From positions 1,442,267 to 1,506,266 of the forward strand of contig FJOG01000009.1 in assembly GCA_900073065.1 (NCBI GenBank): DNA of 64,000 nucleotides, written 5' to 3'. Positions 43,034 through 54,330 of this stretch are shown one piece after another. Made by a program: the position numbers and the translations under genes. Numbering within the stretch: the first letter of the stretch is position 1; every line of letters starts with the position of its first letter. The DNA is from Phialocephala subalpina. Its lineage: Eukaryota > Ascomycota > Leotiomycetes > Helotiales > Mollisiaceae. Below the pieces are notes generated by a model. That model was not told the origin of the DNA and ran no database searches. It saw nothing but the letters and a program-made list of their open reading frames with translations.

Positions 43034-44249
43034 TTATATTGACCTTCGTGAATATCCCCAATATGCCTTCCACGGTAGGCGCCATTCTCGTGCCCGAAGT
43101 TCAGGTTTGAAGATGTCAAAATCAACCTTCTCTAGCTTCTCAAGCCATAGTCTCGTGGCAATTGCTGGCATTAGGACACCAAACCCTTTCTCGACTTCAT
43201 CAGCTTGAGAGACTCCTTTCGAGCTAATCTCAGCATACTGATGACCCTCTTCGCCTTCGTGCTCAAATTCATGCCCCGCGTCTTTTCCTTGTTGTAGATT
43301 CTTCAGCATTTCTCTCGCCGTGATCAAATGATCATTGGCTCGTGTAGCAACTTTGAAGATGGCATCTTTCAAACCCGGAGCCTCAGCTCCCTGTCTGAAG
43401 ACTTCTTCTTCCTTGACGCCAGCATCTGCCATGACATCTAATGGTAGCACAACAGCTCCCTGACGCCCACCAGCACTTCCACCTAGAGCACCACCAAACG
43501 CAGCATTATTGCTATGATGATTTGGTGGTGGAGGGAAAGCCAACAATGGCAGTCCCCTCAATACCGCAGCAATCCCCGTAGCTTTCCCAATATGGCTTGC
43601 AACATGATCCGCCGCCATTGAGTGCAATGGCAAAGCAGCCAAAGTTAAATACATCAACGTCGAATAAGTATTCTCCGAATATGTCTCCAAAGCATCCATA
43701 CTGGTATATGGTCTATTATCCATATATTGTTCCCTCGCATTAACAACCTTCATAAACCATCCCTTCATAACACTTGTGCTAATACCAGGATGCCGCGATT
43801 GTAAGGAGGAAAGAGCGTAATGGAGCAGGATCGCGACTGGTTCTTTGGGAGGAGTGTTGGCGAATGTCCGTGTGAGGTTGTCGCGCCAGAATTGCATTCG
43901 TAAAGCGCCTACTGTGGGGTTCGAGACGAGATCTGGTATTCGGGCGAGCTCGACATTGAGGGCTCGGATGGAGAGGTATGCATCTCGTGCTGCTAAAGGG
44001 ACGAAAGTTTGGAGTGTGTAAGAGGGGGAATCGTATTTTCTGGCAGATGTTAGCTTTGCATAGATCAATTGAGCTAGTTGAGGCTTACCGCAGAAGCCCA
44101 GAGCAATAGGTTCGAGCAGCATGTACATCTGCATCAGTTATTCGAGAAGCATGCGGAGCTGGAGTGCTGTACGGAGTTGTTGCATATGTACATCGCTGCC
44201 GAAGCTTTGTGCATCTTCCAAGCCGAATGCTTGCTCTTGATGGATACAT
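43034..44249 (-). CDS. Mitochondrial complex I assembly factor, NDUFAF6-like (squalene/phytoene synthase fold)
   Basis: Exons 44249-44089 and 44039-43034 give 388 residues. The start MYPSRASIRLGRCTKLRQRC is a basic, acid-free mitochondrial presequence and decides the ATG. The body follows the family: VHAARTYCSGLLRKYDSPSY, RDAYLSIRALNVELARIPDL, QFWRDNLTRTF, ENTYSTLMYLTLAALPLHSM, IGKATGIAAVLRGLPLLAF, VVLPLDVMADAGV and a C-terminal FKPELRAREWRLPWKAYW. A Gly/Asn-rich insert (NNAAFGGALGGSAGG) separates two helices, as in other fungi. Members have the synthase fold but are needed for assembly of NADH dehydrogenase rather than for isoprenoid synthesis; this assignment rests on similarity. It starts 191 bases from RAD5 on the other strand. 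Confidence 0.9.
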
Positions 44250-44440
44250 TATATTATATTGCGTACAAATACAAGAAGGAATCCATGGTTGAGAAGGTAG
44301 AGAGTGCGACCAGCAGATGTATGATTTTGCTCGTGACGTCCTCGAAATTTCGAAGGCAATTTACGCGAACGCGTCCAGCCGCGTCTTTCCAACTGCATCC
44401 TCGGACGAGAAATGTCAACCCCCAACACACTATTGTCGAT
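44250..44440. promoter_or_regulatory. Divergent promoter between NDUFAF6-like gene and RAD5
   Basis: Only 191 bases separate the two start codons, leaving little room for two independent promoters. The RAD5 reading frame stays open without a stop far upstream of its ATG, which by chance overlaps the neighbour's first exon. Confidence 0.55.
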
Positions 44441-47400
44441 ATGAGTTTCGCGGATTCAGAGGGGCCTCCAGCCAAGAAGAGGAGATTCTTTACAGAAAAG
44501 TCAGATAATCTCGATTCCTCTTTGGCCCATGAACCGTCATTACCAGACGAGCTCGACGCGTTCCCGAGCTCAGCGCAAGATGGCGAAAACGCTTCCATGT
44601 ACACCTTAACAGGTTCAGGGTCTCAGAATCAACGGGCCCCGCTGATTGGAAGAAGTCAAAATGACGCGCCCCTCGGATTTGATCAAGATACGTTCGAGAG
44701 CTTTGTCGGAGACAAGGTGGTGCCGGATGTGATGAAGAAACTACGGGAGGCTTCTGGAGACAATATGGAGAGGGCCGTTAACATGTACTTCGATGGTTCT
44801 TGGAAGACTGCCTCGACCAGTAAATCCTCCACTTCCCGGACGATGACGATCAATAGCTTTGCAAGGACAAATTCGAATGGCGAAGGTAGCAGCAGCAGCA
44901 AGAAGAGTCCTAGGGCCGAAAGCCCTTTACCAAAAGTCCAGCTCAGAGATTCAATGCCCGAGTGGAGATATGCTGGTGTCTTCGGAGTTGGTGGTTGGGC
45001 AACGAGAAGCGGGACTACTTTGATCAAGCATGGAGAGCCGATCCGTATCGAGAGACAGAAGATACAGCCACCCAAGACTCCTGCCGGGAAAGGCAAAGGA
45101 CGACCAGCACAGAATGCCCCGAAGCCGAATAGTGCTGCAGCAAAAAGAGTGGATGTCGTTGTACGTTTTACCAACGCCAGAGGAGACGAGATAGGAAGGC
45201 TTCCTCGAGATCATGCCAACTGGGTATCCACATTGATAGACCAGAAGGTATGCAAATTCGAAGGAACATGTATATATGCACCAGAAAGAATACGAACGAA
45301 CGACACCATCTTCATCCAACTCCGATGTTCATTGCTCCGTACTGCTTTCGACAATGGTGGTTTCAAGCTGCCCGACAACCGCACAACAGGACTCTTCGAA
45401 GAGAAGGAAACGTCCGAGGAGAAAGAACTTAGGCTGCGGCAAGTCGCACTTGTCAAGCTGTTTGAGGAGATCAACATGCTTCCATCCAGGTCATCGGAGA
45501 CTACAGCAAAGCACAAGCGCGAAGGATTACTTCAAGCAGCTGAAGTTGCTGAGCAATACGAAGCCCAGAAGAAGAAAGCAGATGGAGCTGAGAGTGGAAG
45601 TTCCTCTCCACCTTCTGAGGAAGAGGAAGGCAAAGAGCTAGAACAAGATCAATTAGACTCTCTGTACAAGAAAGCGCAGTCATTCGATTTCAATGCTCCT
45701 GCTGCTGAGCCAGCAGAGACGTTTGCTATGGACCTACGGCAATACCAGAAGCAAGCTTTGTATTGGATGATGGCAAAAGAGAAAGATGAGAAGGACGAGA
45801 ACAAGGAGGTCTCGATGCATCCACTTTGGGAAGAATATGCTTGGCCTCTTAAAGATAACGACGACAAACAGCTACCCCAAATCATAGGACAAGACAGCTT
45901 CTACGTCAACCCTTATTCTGGCGAGTTATCTCTGAAGTTCCCTGTCCAAGAACAACATTGTCTGGGAGGTATTCTTGCCGATGAAATGGGTTTGGGCAAG
46001 ACAATCGAGATGATGAGTCTGATTCATTCTCACAAGTCAGAGATTGCCATGAAGGTGGAGAAAACGAACACAGCTGTCACTTCCGTCAACAGTCTCCCGA
46101 GATTGCCAGCCAATACAGCAAATGTCGAATATGCCCCATGTACTACTCTTGTAGTTGCTCCAATGTCTCTGCTCGCTCAGTGGCAGAGTGAGGCAGAGAA
46201 TGCTTCGAAGGAAGGGACTATGAAAGCTATGGTATACTACGGTAACGAAAAGACGGCCAACTTGCAGGCTCTGTGCTGTGAAGCAAATGCTGCATCTGCC
46301 CCCAATGTCATCATCACAAGTTATGGTGTCATTCTCTCGGAGTTCAATCAAGTGGCTGCTAGGAATGGAGATCGCGGGTCTCATGGCGGCTTGTTCTCTT
46401 TGAAGTACTTCCGTGTTATTCTTGACGAAGCGCACCACATCAAGAACCGACAGAGTAAGACAGCGAAAGCTTGTTATGAGATTGATGCCGAGCATCGTTG
46501 GGTTCTGACTGGAACGCCTATTGTCAATAGATTGGAAGATCTTTTCAGCTTGGTCAAATTCTTAAGAGTTGAACCATGGAGCAACTTTTCATTCTGGAAA
46601 ACGTTCATCACCATGCCTTTTGAGTCCAAAGACTTCATGCGAGCTCTTGACGTTGTACAGACCGTCCTCGAACCACTTGTCCTGCGCCGTACGAAAGATA
46701 TGAAGACGCCAACTGGAGAAGCGCTCGTCCCACTTCCTCCAAGGACCATTGACATTGTGGACATAGAAATGTCGAAGCCGGAGCGGGAGGTCTACGATCA
46801 CATTTTCACCCGTGCTAAGCGCACATTTGCCGCAAATGTTGAGGCTGGTACAGTCTTGAAGGCGTATACTAGCATCTTCGCTCAAATTCTACGTCTGCGT
46901 CAAGCCTGCTGCCACCCCATCTTAACAAGGAACCAGAACCTCGTCGCCGACGAATTGGAAGCTGCTGAGTTGGCTGATGCTTCAACTGGGTTGGCAGATG
47001 ATATGGATCTTCAGTCCTTGATCGAGCGCTTCACAGCAGCCACGGATGACTCTGCAGATGCGAATGCCTTTGGCGCTCATGTGCTCGAACAGATTCGCGA
47101 CGAGGCCGATAATGAATGTCCTATCTGCTCTGAAGAGCCTATGATCGAACAGACTGTCACAGGATGTTGGCACTCAGCATGCAAGAAGTGCCTTCTTGAC
47201 TATATTACACATCAAACGGACAAAGGCGAAGTACCAAAGTGCTTCAATTGCCGAGAAGTCCTCAACACACGAGACATATTTGAAGTTGTCAAGGATGACG
47301 GTCATCCTGACAGCTCGGACGGAAAGCCAAAAATCAGCCTTCAGAGACTTGGCTCCAACTCTTCTGCCAAGATCGGTGCGCTCTCGACCCATCTCAAAGC

Positions 47401-47931
47401 CTTGAGAAAGGAGCTTCCAGGCACGAAGTCAGTGGTATTCAGCCAATTCACGTCCTTCCTATCTCTCATCGAACCCGCGCTCACTCGAGCATCTATACCA
47501 TTCATGAGACTCGATGGCTCCATGGCACAAAAGGATCGAGCCGCTGTCCTCCGCGAGTTCGCAGCAAGCAACAAAGGCATCGTCCTCCTCCTCAGTTTGA
47601 GAGCAGGTGGTGTGGGTCTGAACTTGACGATGGCAAAACGAGTCTACATGATGGATCCGTGGTGGAGTTTCGCTGTCGAGGCGCAAGCTATTGATCGTGT
47701 GCATCGGATGGGACAGGTTGACGAGGTGAAGGTTTGTAGGTTCATCGTCAAGGAGAGTATAGAAGAGAAGATATTGAAGATCCAGGATCGGAAGAAGTTT
47801 ATGTGAGTTTGATATTCCTCTCTTCGAGATGAATTTTGCTGACAAATGATAGTGCGAGCTCGCTTGGTATGATGAGTGACGAGGAGAAGAAGCTGCAGCG
47901 TATTGAAGATATCAAGGAGTTGCTTAGTTGA
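44441..47931 (+). CDS. RAD5: DNA repair protein Rad5 (SWI/SNF translocase and RING ubiquitin ligase)
   Basis: Exons 44441-47802 and 47853-47931 give 1146 residues. ATG at 44441 opens MSFADSEGPPAKKRRFF with a basic nuclear signal. Next comes a UBA-like helix (DVMKKLREASGDNMERAVNM), a HIRAN domain (WRYAGVFGVGGWATRSGTTL to RDHANWVSTLIDQKVC), then the Snf2 ATPase: DEMGLGKTIE at about residue 514, the DEAH box DEAHHIKN at about 662, and LTGTPIVNRLEDLFSL. The RING finger begins at C893 (CPICSEEP, CWHSACKKCLLDY, CFNCRE), inserted between the two ATPase lobes as in all Rad5/HLTF proteins. The second lobe ends with LSLRAGGVGLNLTMAKRVYM and QAIDRVHRMGQVDEVKV. Rad5 polyubiquitinates PCNA with Ubc13-Mms2 and remodels stalled forks. 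Intact. Confidence 0.96.
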
Positions 47932-48838
47932 ATGAACTCTATGCTTGTATTCGATCTTGCTCTCGGGGCTACTGGGTATGCAATTGGATTGCTTGGCATT
48001 TTGCATGGATAAGGGGTTTGCTGCATGATGATGTGCTGCGTCGGTCTATACAGAAGGGAGAATGAACATATTCAATCAACCAAATCGTGCCTCAGCATCG
48101 GACTTGCTGTACACTATGATGTTTGAGAATCCTGTCCTCGATTCAGTTGTCAAAGATCACAAGTGGCTCTGTAGACCCAAGGAGAGCTGGACACCGTAGG
48201 CCCCTTTCCCAAAATCTATCGTTGAACCTCGCGTCTGACGCATTCAGGGCAAATTTTGGTAGGCCGGAACTTTTCTGCGGCCCCTTTTACTAAGCGAGAG
48301 CATCGAGGTTACCTCGTTGACGTTCTCCAAGGCAAAGCAAGCCAACACGAGTCAATTCCTTTTGATGGCCATATACACTTGTTCAACTTTCCTCGTGAAA
48401 GCAGCCAGCCTTTTATGTATCTCCTGTTTGATAATGCCTTCCACTCGAAAACTGAGATAACAATGAAACTTGATGTATCTCAACAACGAGAGTCCTAGAA
48501 AAGATAAGACATTCCTCTTCTTAGAAGAGCGAGGTGGGAGTTTTGGCGAGATTCCACGCGATACTGCACCTCCGATGATGTTCAATGTGATTCACCGATT
48601 CCATATCTTCAACTTAACGAACACCGTCATCATCGAACCGGAGCAATACCGTCAACAACGAAAACCCCTTTATAATTATTCCGATCTCTGGAACGTTCGA
48701 TGCTCGCTAGATATCTGGCGATGCCCTCCTCCGATCTACAACCTCCTCACAGCACTCCACAATCCAATTCTTCAACCACCTTTCAAGGACAAGGATGACG
48801 AGCAGCCACATAGATTCTCGGGTCTTCTCCAAGTAGAT
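47932..48838. other. Intergenic downstream of RAD5
   Basis: An open frame from 48470 runs in frame into the next 2EXR relic, but its sequence before 48839 matches nothing I know; it may be part of that relic or its leader. Confidence 0.4.
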
Positions 48839-49681
48839 ATGGCCTCCAACAACTCTCTTCCACAGTCAGACAACGAAGGCGGTACTACCAACGATATCGT
48901 CGAGCGTACACCCTCCTCTTAGAACTCAGCGTCTCCCAACCCAGCTTCCGCAATGCCGTCGGCGATCATATCAATGACAATCTCCAGTCCTCGTCCCAGC
49001 ACTGTCAGCACCGCCCAGCTCGAGAAGTTCCGCATTTTCAAAGACCTAGTCATCGAGCTCCACCTGCAAATCTGGGAGTTGGCCGCCAACGAGCCCAGAC
49101 TCGTACACTAAAGGCCGAGAGGACTTCCACCAGGAATCTTAGCAGCGAACCGAGAATCTCGAGCTGTCGGTCTCCGATACCTCACTCTCTGCTTCAACAT
49201 GCTCCGCCGGTCCGACTTCTACGCCATCTACGTCAACATGAATGCCGACACCGTCTACCGAAAACAAATTCTTCGGAACTTGACGAGAATCCGCGAGACC
49301 CCGCCATGCCCAATGGCAATCACCATTGGTGCTCCCGTCGGTCCAGGATGGAATGTCAGATATTGGTCCAAGTCAATCCGAAGATTGTGTATCAACACCC
49401 ACGAAGCTGCCGCTGCCCCCACTACCGAGGTGGAGGCTCATACCCTCGAATGCAGAATGTCTGGACAAAGCTCAGAGTCATGTGCCCAGATCTGGTGGAA
49501 CTGGTTGTGGTTATCCCTAGAGACGGAAATGGTTGGATGTCCTAAGTGATCTGGTAGATTTGCCAACTGGTTTCGGAACTCCTCGGCAGCGGGTAATGAT
49601 GGCGATAATTGAAGCGGAGCTCGCAAGTGCGCAGAGTGCTGGGCATTTGACTGGACTGGCGTTCATCTTTCAGACTTTGTG
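48839..49681 (+). pseudogene. 2EXR-domain protein, broken by two stops and two frame changes
   Basis: Begins MASNNSLPQSDNEGG. In one frame: TAG at 48920-48922, then STAQLEKFRIFKDLVIELHL followed by QIWELAANEPRLVH, the 2EXR signature, TAA at 49109-49111, and GILAANRESRAVGLRYLTLC. By about 49400 the family sequence is in the next frame (MQNVWTKLRVMCPDLVELVV, then VIPRDGNGW), and from 49548 in the third (DLVDLPTGFGTPRQRVMMAI) to a stop at 49679-49681. The CPDLVELVVVIP strand is also found in modified form in the genes at 53-58 kb. 2EXR proteins are common in Pezizomycotina and uncharacterised. The damage is too heavy for a working gene. Confidence 0.75.
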
Positions 49682-50553
49682 ATCATGGCGAGAGGTTGTA
49701 GGATGTTAATATTGTAAGCTGAGGGCTTTTGGGAAGGAGAATTATAAAATCGACAATGGAAAATGGACTTGTATCTACTCCTTGCACCACATTGTGGTCA
49801 GAGGCGCATAATGAAAGATAGCCAAATTGCGCGCAATCATACTTTTGAAAAAGAGAATGGGAGAGGTATCTTCAGATCTCGCAAAAGTGTCGGTGGATGT
49901 GCAAAAGCAGTACCTGCAACCATGGAAGCCAAGAACGAAAATTACGTGCTGTTTTGGGGAAAGTGTCTGCTTCTCAAGTCTCGGTGCTCGCAGTCTCGTC
50001 TAGAATCGAGTGGCACTGCATCTCGACCAGTAGCAGAAGTCGAGAGTACCTTGTAACACGAGAAGAGAAGGTGTTGTTCAGGGAGAGACGAGTTCCCGCC
50101 ATTTCCGTTTGAGTACCTAGATATGACCTAAATTGAGTCAACAAGCGAAGATTGGATCTTCGAACAACAAGATTTGTAACACAACCATGAATCGATTTTC
50201 TCTCAAACTTGGGTAATTGTTTCGCAGACTTTTGCTCTAAGATTTCTTAAAAAATCATGTTAGGCTTCCAGTTTGTCGTTGTCGCGAAACAGGGGTCTTG
50301 ATCCGGTGTGTGTGATCGTGCTGACTCAATTAATTCTAACCCAACGTAGGTCCTCAAATGCGAAAGCAACTTTCAATCTCGTGTGAGGCCTGACAGAGCA
50401 CAACACTGAAGCCTTCCTCTTCCGACGTGAATGCGATTTTTTCGAATTCTCCATCTATCTTTAAGGCTTCCAAATCAGAAATTTGAACATGGATGGCTGT
50501 CCAGTCACGTGTAGCAGTCTTCCCAACACTTGACGACTCCGACTTCATCGTAG
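49682..50553. other. Intergenic
   Basis: No convincing gene. A minus-strand open frame 50354-50557 abuts the next entry but shows no family motif. Confidence 0.35.
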
Positions 50554-51078
50554 TCACTTCTTACTGTCTTTCAAACTAACTTCCCTCTTAAAATGAAGAA
50601 CAATCTTATCTCGCACGTCCTCGACATCTTGGATCTCGAGGAAGCAACCATTTTCAAGCTGTGTAGTTCGTCGACATAACCAATCGGCAATCCTTGTTGC
50701 AGTATCACCTCCCCTGAATTTACCGAAGACCCCTAAATCAAGTTTTTCTTGGCACGACCCTTGCCGAGGCAACATCTCGATCAGCTCTCCTGATCGCCTT
50801 CCAAACACGCCATCTCCATCGAATGTCTCAATCACCGTGTGCGTTGGTCCCAGGAACCAGGCCCAGAAGGATAGATGACGGTGTGCTAATCTATTCTTGG
50901 CTTGATGTCGAGAAGCTTGTTTTTCTTGGCTGGAGGGTGACGCGAGGTTGCAGCTTATATAGGTGGACTGATGGAGGTATTCGTGAGCTTCTCTTTCTGC
51001 TTCAAACTTTTTAAATCTGTCGATAAACAAATCACAATCGTTCAAACACCAGAGATAATCTTTCAAACATGTCTCCAA
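50554..51078 (-). other. Long open frame without ATG, possible exon or relic
   Basis: An uninterrupted frame of about 175 codons ending in KREVSLKDSKK. It begins with LETCLKDYLWCLNDCDLF and contains RFKKFEAEREAHEYLH and FLEIQDVEDVRDKIVL, which look protein-like, but there is no ATG in its first 125 codons and no domain I recognise. It would overlap the start of the plus-strand gene at 51069. It could be an internal exon, a relic or chance. Confidence 0.25.
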
Positions 51079-51494
51079 CGCAAGAAATCGCTCAACAGCC
51101 TCAATCCCAGCGAATGGAGATGACTGCCCAGAATCCCAACGGTGTGGTCGCAGAGCAGCCGGTATGCATTACCCCAGATTCCTTCACGAAGCCTGCACTT
51201 GCGTCATCTTCTCGGAGTCCAATTCGATTCTGTTCAAAGCTAACTCAATTTCTCATTCAGAACTCAACCGAATCCATGACTGCAGATCCAGAGGTCAGCA
51301 TGCGAGGTGGTGGTATCGTTGGTGATTGGTATGCTCCCAGATCATCGAGTCCTCATTCGAAGAACAAAGCTAATTGGCCGGCCTCAATAGTATCGCAGGT
51401 CTCTGCGCTTTCGAATGTTGCAAAGGATGCTGCGAATGCTGCTGCTAGATGCAGAGAGAGGAAGGGCTTGGATACCACACACTCGCACGACTAG
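51069..51494 (+). CDS. Small protein of unknown function
   Basis: The ATG at 51069 opens MSPTQEIAQQPQSQRMEMTA. The whole frame is open for 141 codons. A 99-base stretch, about 51162-51260, has a good donor (GTATGC), a branch-like GCTAAC and a pyrimidine-rich acceptor (TTTCTCATTCAG). It is a multiple of three, so the product would be 108 residues if spliced and 141 if not. The second half has VSMRGGGIVGDWYAPR and an Ala-rich helix (VAKDAANAAARCRERKG). No signal peptide or membrane segment. I do not recognise the family. Confidence 0.5.
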   Translation: MSPTQEIAQQPQSQRMEMTAQNPNGVVAEQPVCITPDSFTKPALASSSRSPIRFCSKLTQFLIQNSTESMTADPEVSMRGGGIVGDWYAPRSSSPHSKNKANWPASIVSQVSALSNVAKDAANAAARCRERKGLDTTHSHD

Positions 51495-52002
51495 ATATAT
51501 GGGCAGGCATAAATGGGTAATGTGCTTTCGTTGGCGTAGGAAAGGATACCAGTGCTCAGTTTAATGAAGATACCTTGGGAAAAGTTTTGCTGTGCGATTG
51601 CTTTCTGCCAGTTTCTGGCGTTAGCTCGTTGTGATCCATGTTTTGTAAATTTGGGAAGTTTTCTTCAACTTTCTTTTCGTAGCACATCTTTTTCAGCATC
51701 GATTCATTCTTCAATTCAAGCCCTAGACGTGATGCAGTATGAAAGCGAAGTTGCCCGTGCTTTTAATTGCCTTCGTCTTCAAGCACAATGTCCAATGTCC
51801 ATTCTTCCTACCATGTTCTCTGATGAGGGCGTGTACTCCCAATATCAAGAGAAAGAGGCACTTGATAGTTCAGAGATCTGGTGAGGAGTACAATGAAATA
51901 TTGCAAAATTCAAGGTACTTTCCAGGAAGTTGGAACCCGATTTAAAACTTGCTTGCCGTGCTTGGATTGTCATGCTTCTAAACTACGAGAAGACAAGCCG
52001 AA

Positions 52003-52302
52003 CATCGAACATGGAATACCACAATCCAGACCTAAATATTGTAGCGAAATTTTTGGTAGATTTAAAAAACAGCTAAATAAAGCAGACTACTTGAAGAAAT
52101 TGTAGGTTCCTAGTTGTAGTGGACGAGGAAAAATTCTCAAAGTTAGAGTAGTGGTGAACTTGATTCTCGCTTGGGATTTCACTGGCTTGATTTGGGTAAA
52201 AGAGGGGTTAAACACCTCGATGGAACACTGTAATCCCGACCCAAAAATAGGAACAAAATTTTGAGAAGATTTAATACTTAAGCGATTAAGGTACAATACT
52301 TT
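52003..52302 (+). repeat. Diverged direct repeat, two copies of about 90 bases
   Basis: Copy one lies at about 52003-52092 and copy two at about 52211-52302. Shared words in order include TCGA, TGGAA, AATCC/AATCCC, GACC, AAATTTT and AGATTTAA. Many differences are A/T-ward. Confidence 0.55.
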
Positions 52303-52443
52303 CTCCTATGTAGAGTTTGGCGATGTTGTGGTTGCTAAAGAAAATGTTGAAGTCTGGTTATTTTCGAGCGTGCATCGCCCGCAGAAGCGGCGATCTCGAA
52401 AGCCGCAGCGTTTTCTGGGACCACGAGCATAGCCACAGCATTG

Positions 52444-52499
52444 ATCTTCGTGCATTAATCTTCGTGCATTAATCTTCGTGCATTAATCTTCGTGCAATT
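52444..52499 (+). repeat. 14-base tandem repeat, four copies
   Basis: The unit ATCTTCGTGCATTA occurs three times perfectly, with a fourth copy ending AATT. Perfect copies suggest a recent expansion. Confidence 0.9.
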
Positions 52500-52892
52500 C
52501 CAAGTACAGACTGAGGAGGTCAAGAAAGTCGAAGAGATGAAACAGGCGAAGAGAAGCAGGTTAAGAAGTGGACGTCTTTCATGTTGCGGCCTTGGACGTT
52601 CACTGGGCAGGACACTCGGTCGAAAACTAGGAATCTGACCGAACGAAAATCAATTTATTCCCCAAGATTTGCATGGGAATGCAGTTTCGAATGTTTCTGG
52701 GCCTCTATGACGACAGGAAAAGGCTCGGGTACGGCTCGTTCTCTCGATATGAAAGTCGCGTGAAATGACATGGGCATGTTGATTCACTCCGGTCGCGAGG
52801 ATGAAAGAGCGACATGTTCACTTTAGCCTCTCAATGGTAGAAAAGTTCATTTGAGTTTGAATTGTTTTCCATTATGTTGTCCAATTGGACTC

Positions 52893-53030
52893 TCGTATGC
52901 TACATCCAGTATGCAGTACGCATTTTTTCGCCCTGCTGAGGCCCTCGCATAATACATCCAGTATGCAGTATGCCTTCTTTCATCCAGCTGAGGCTCTCAG
53001 ATCATACATCCAGTATGCAGTACGCCTCAC
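52893..53030 (+). repeat. 52-base tandem repeat, nearly three copies
   Basis: The word TACATCCAGTATGCAGTA recurs at 52901, 52953 and 53005, exactly 52 bases apart, with a similar spacer (CTGAGGCYCTC) between. It ends about 55 bases from the stop codon of the gene at 53086 and would lie in its 3' UTR. Confidence 0.88.
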
Positions 53031-53085
53031 GTATCATTATCATAACTCTCTCCACTTGCTGGCCACCAGTCTTCGCTATGCCACC

Positions 53086-54330
53086 CTACATCAAGTAAAC
53101 CTCATCGCGCTCTCCAGCCTCGTTGACAAGAACCTTGAAGGTAAGCTTGACGTTCTTGAAACCAGCCTTCTCGAAGCTCTTGCGGATCTCCTCCATCTTC
53201 TCTGCCTCCATCTTTGAAACTCGATGACCAGAGACGTCCGCCAACTTGCCGCTCTCTGGAATACCATTAGTAAACGTGTCCAAGACAACCACCATCTCCT
53301 TGACATTTGGGAATAGGAAGGGGAGGATGCGCCAGATGCTTGGGACGATTGTGTTGGTTGAGGTAAACTCTCTGCCGTTGAGATAGGCTCCGACTTCGCT
53401 CATCCACATGCTGAAGGTGTTGACGCCACTCTTGATATTCTCGCGGTCGACCTTGGCAGGCTTTCCCGTAGCAACGTATGGCAATGACAGATAGTTCTCC
53501 TCGAAGACGGGGATGGTGATGTGTTCGCCATTTTCTCCGACGACGCCAACAATCTTCGCACCAGTAGCCTTCTTGCTGTCCTCGAATCGCTCGACGAATG
53601 TCTCTTGCATGACAGTGGCTTTGATATCGTCGGCAGTCGTGTTGGTCTTCCATTCCTCGACTTCGGCAGCGACTTGAGCGTCCTCTTTTTGGATAGTGTT
53701 TGAGAGCTCACCCCAAGCGGCCATCTTGGCTGAACTACCGTACTTTGCGCGAAATTCCTCTTGGTCTTGCTCAATGTAGTATCCCCGACCACGACCACGA
53801 GGTTGCTCCTTCTTGACGACATTTGTGGCGACTCCAACCTTCATGCCGTTGGGGCTCATTCTATGAGGAGGGGAGGACTCGGCGAGTTTTTGTGCGGCAA
53901 GAGTAGCTTCATAGTTCTCATCGCTCCACATCGAATCCTTGAGTGTTCCAATCTTGATAGGACCGAGCATGAGAGGCTTATCCCAATCACCCACAACCTT
54001 GATAAGCTCATTGGCTGCGCTCAATACTTCCGGTGCACTGTGCCGATTAGCATATGTAAGGCGAAGGTGACGCGGAAAAGCTTACCTGACGCTCCTCAAC
54101 TTGAATTCCTTGAACTCGACATTCTTCGGCTTGGAGACACGAATACCCTTGCTGACGCAAGAGTGCTTGAAGCGCTCTGAGGGTGGTGGTGAGGCGCTGG
54201 GGCGAGACTGGTTGGCTGAGGTTGTTGGCCTTCCCTCCTTCGCATCGCCTTTGATCGCGGTCTGGCAAGAAATGGCAATGCCGTTGTCTGCTGCCTTGCG
54301 CAGGAATGTTGCAACTGATGAATTCATCAT
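53086..54330 (-). CDS. Uncharacterised fungal protein, possible 2EXR relative
   Basis: Exons 54330-54086 and 54037-53086 give 398 residues; the ATG is 54330 or, three bases on, 54327. The intron 54038-54085 is normal. I do not recognise a named domain. The front is Ser/Lys-rich (SKGIRVSKPKNVEFKEFK). The middle has an Arg/Gly stretch (KKEQPRGRGRGYYIEQDQEE) and a long acidic helix (DAQVAAEVEEW). Near the end, ILPFLFPNVKEMVVVLDTF resembles the strand motif FPNIKE-LMIIL of the 2EXR gene at 55845 and CPNLKKLLVIL of the one at 57650, so distant common origin is possible. No signal peptide or membrane helix. The frame is intact and composition is protein-like, so I think it is real. Confidence 0.72.

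Larger units (their letters stand above)
51495..53085. other. Repeat-bearing intergenic region
   Basis: About 1.6 kb without a gene. The part 51640-52320 is AT-rich. It contains three separate repeat structures, listed on their own, and looks like a spot that gathers short duplications. Confidence 0.5.
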
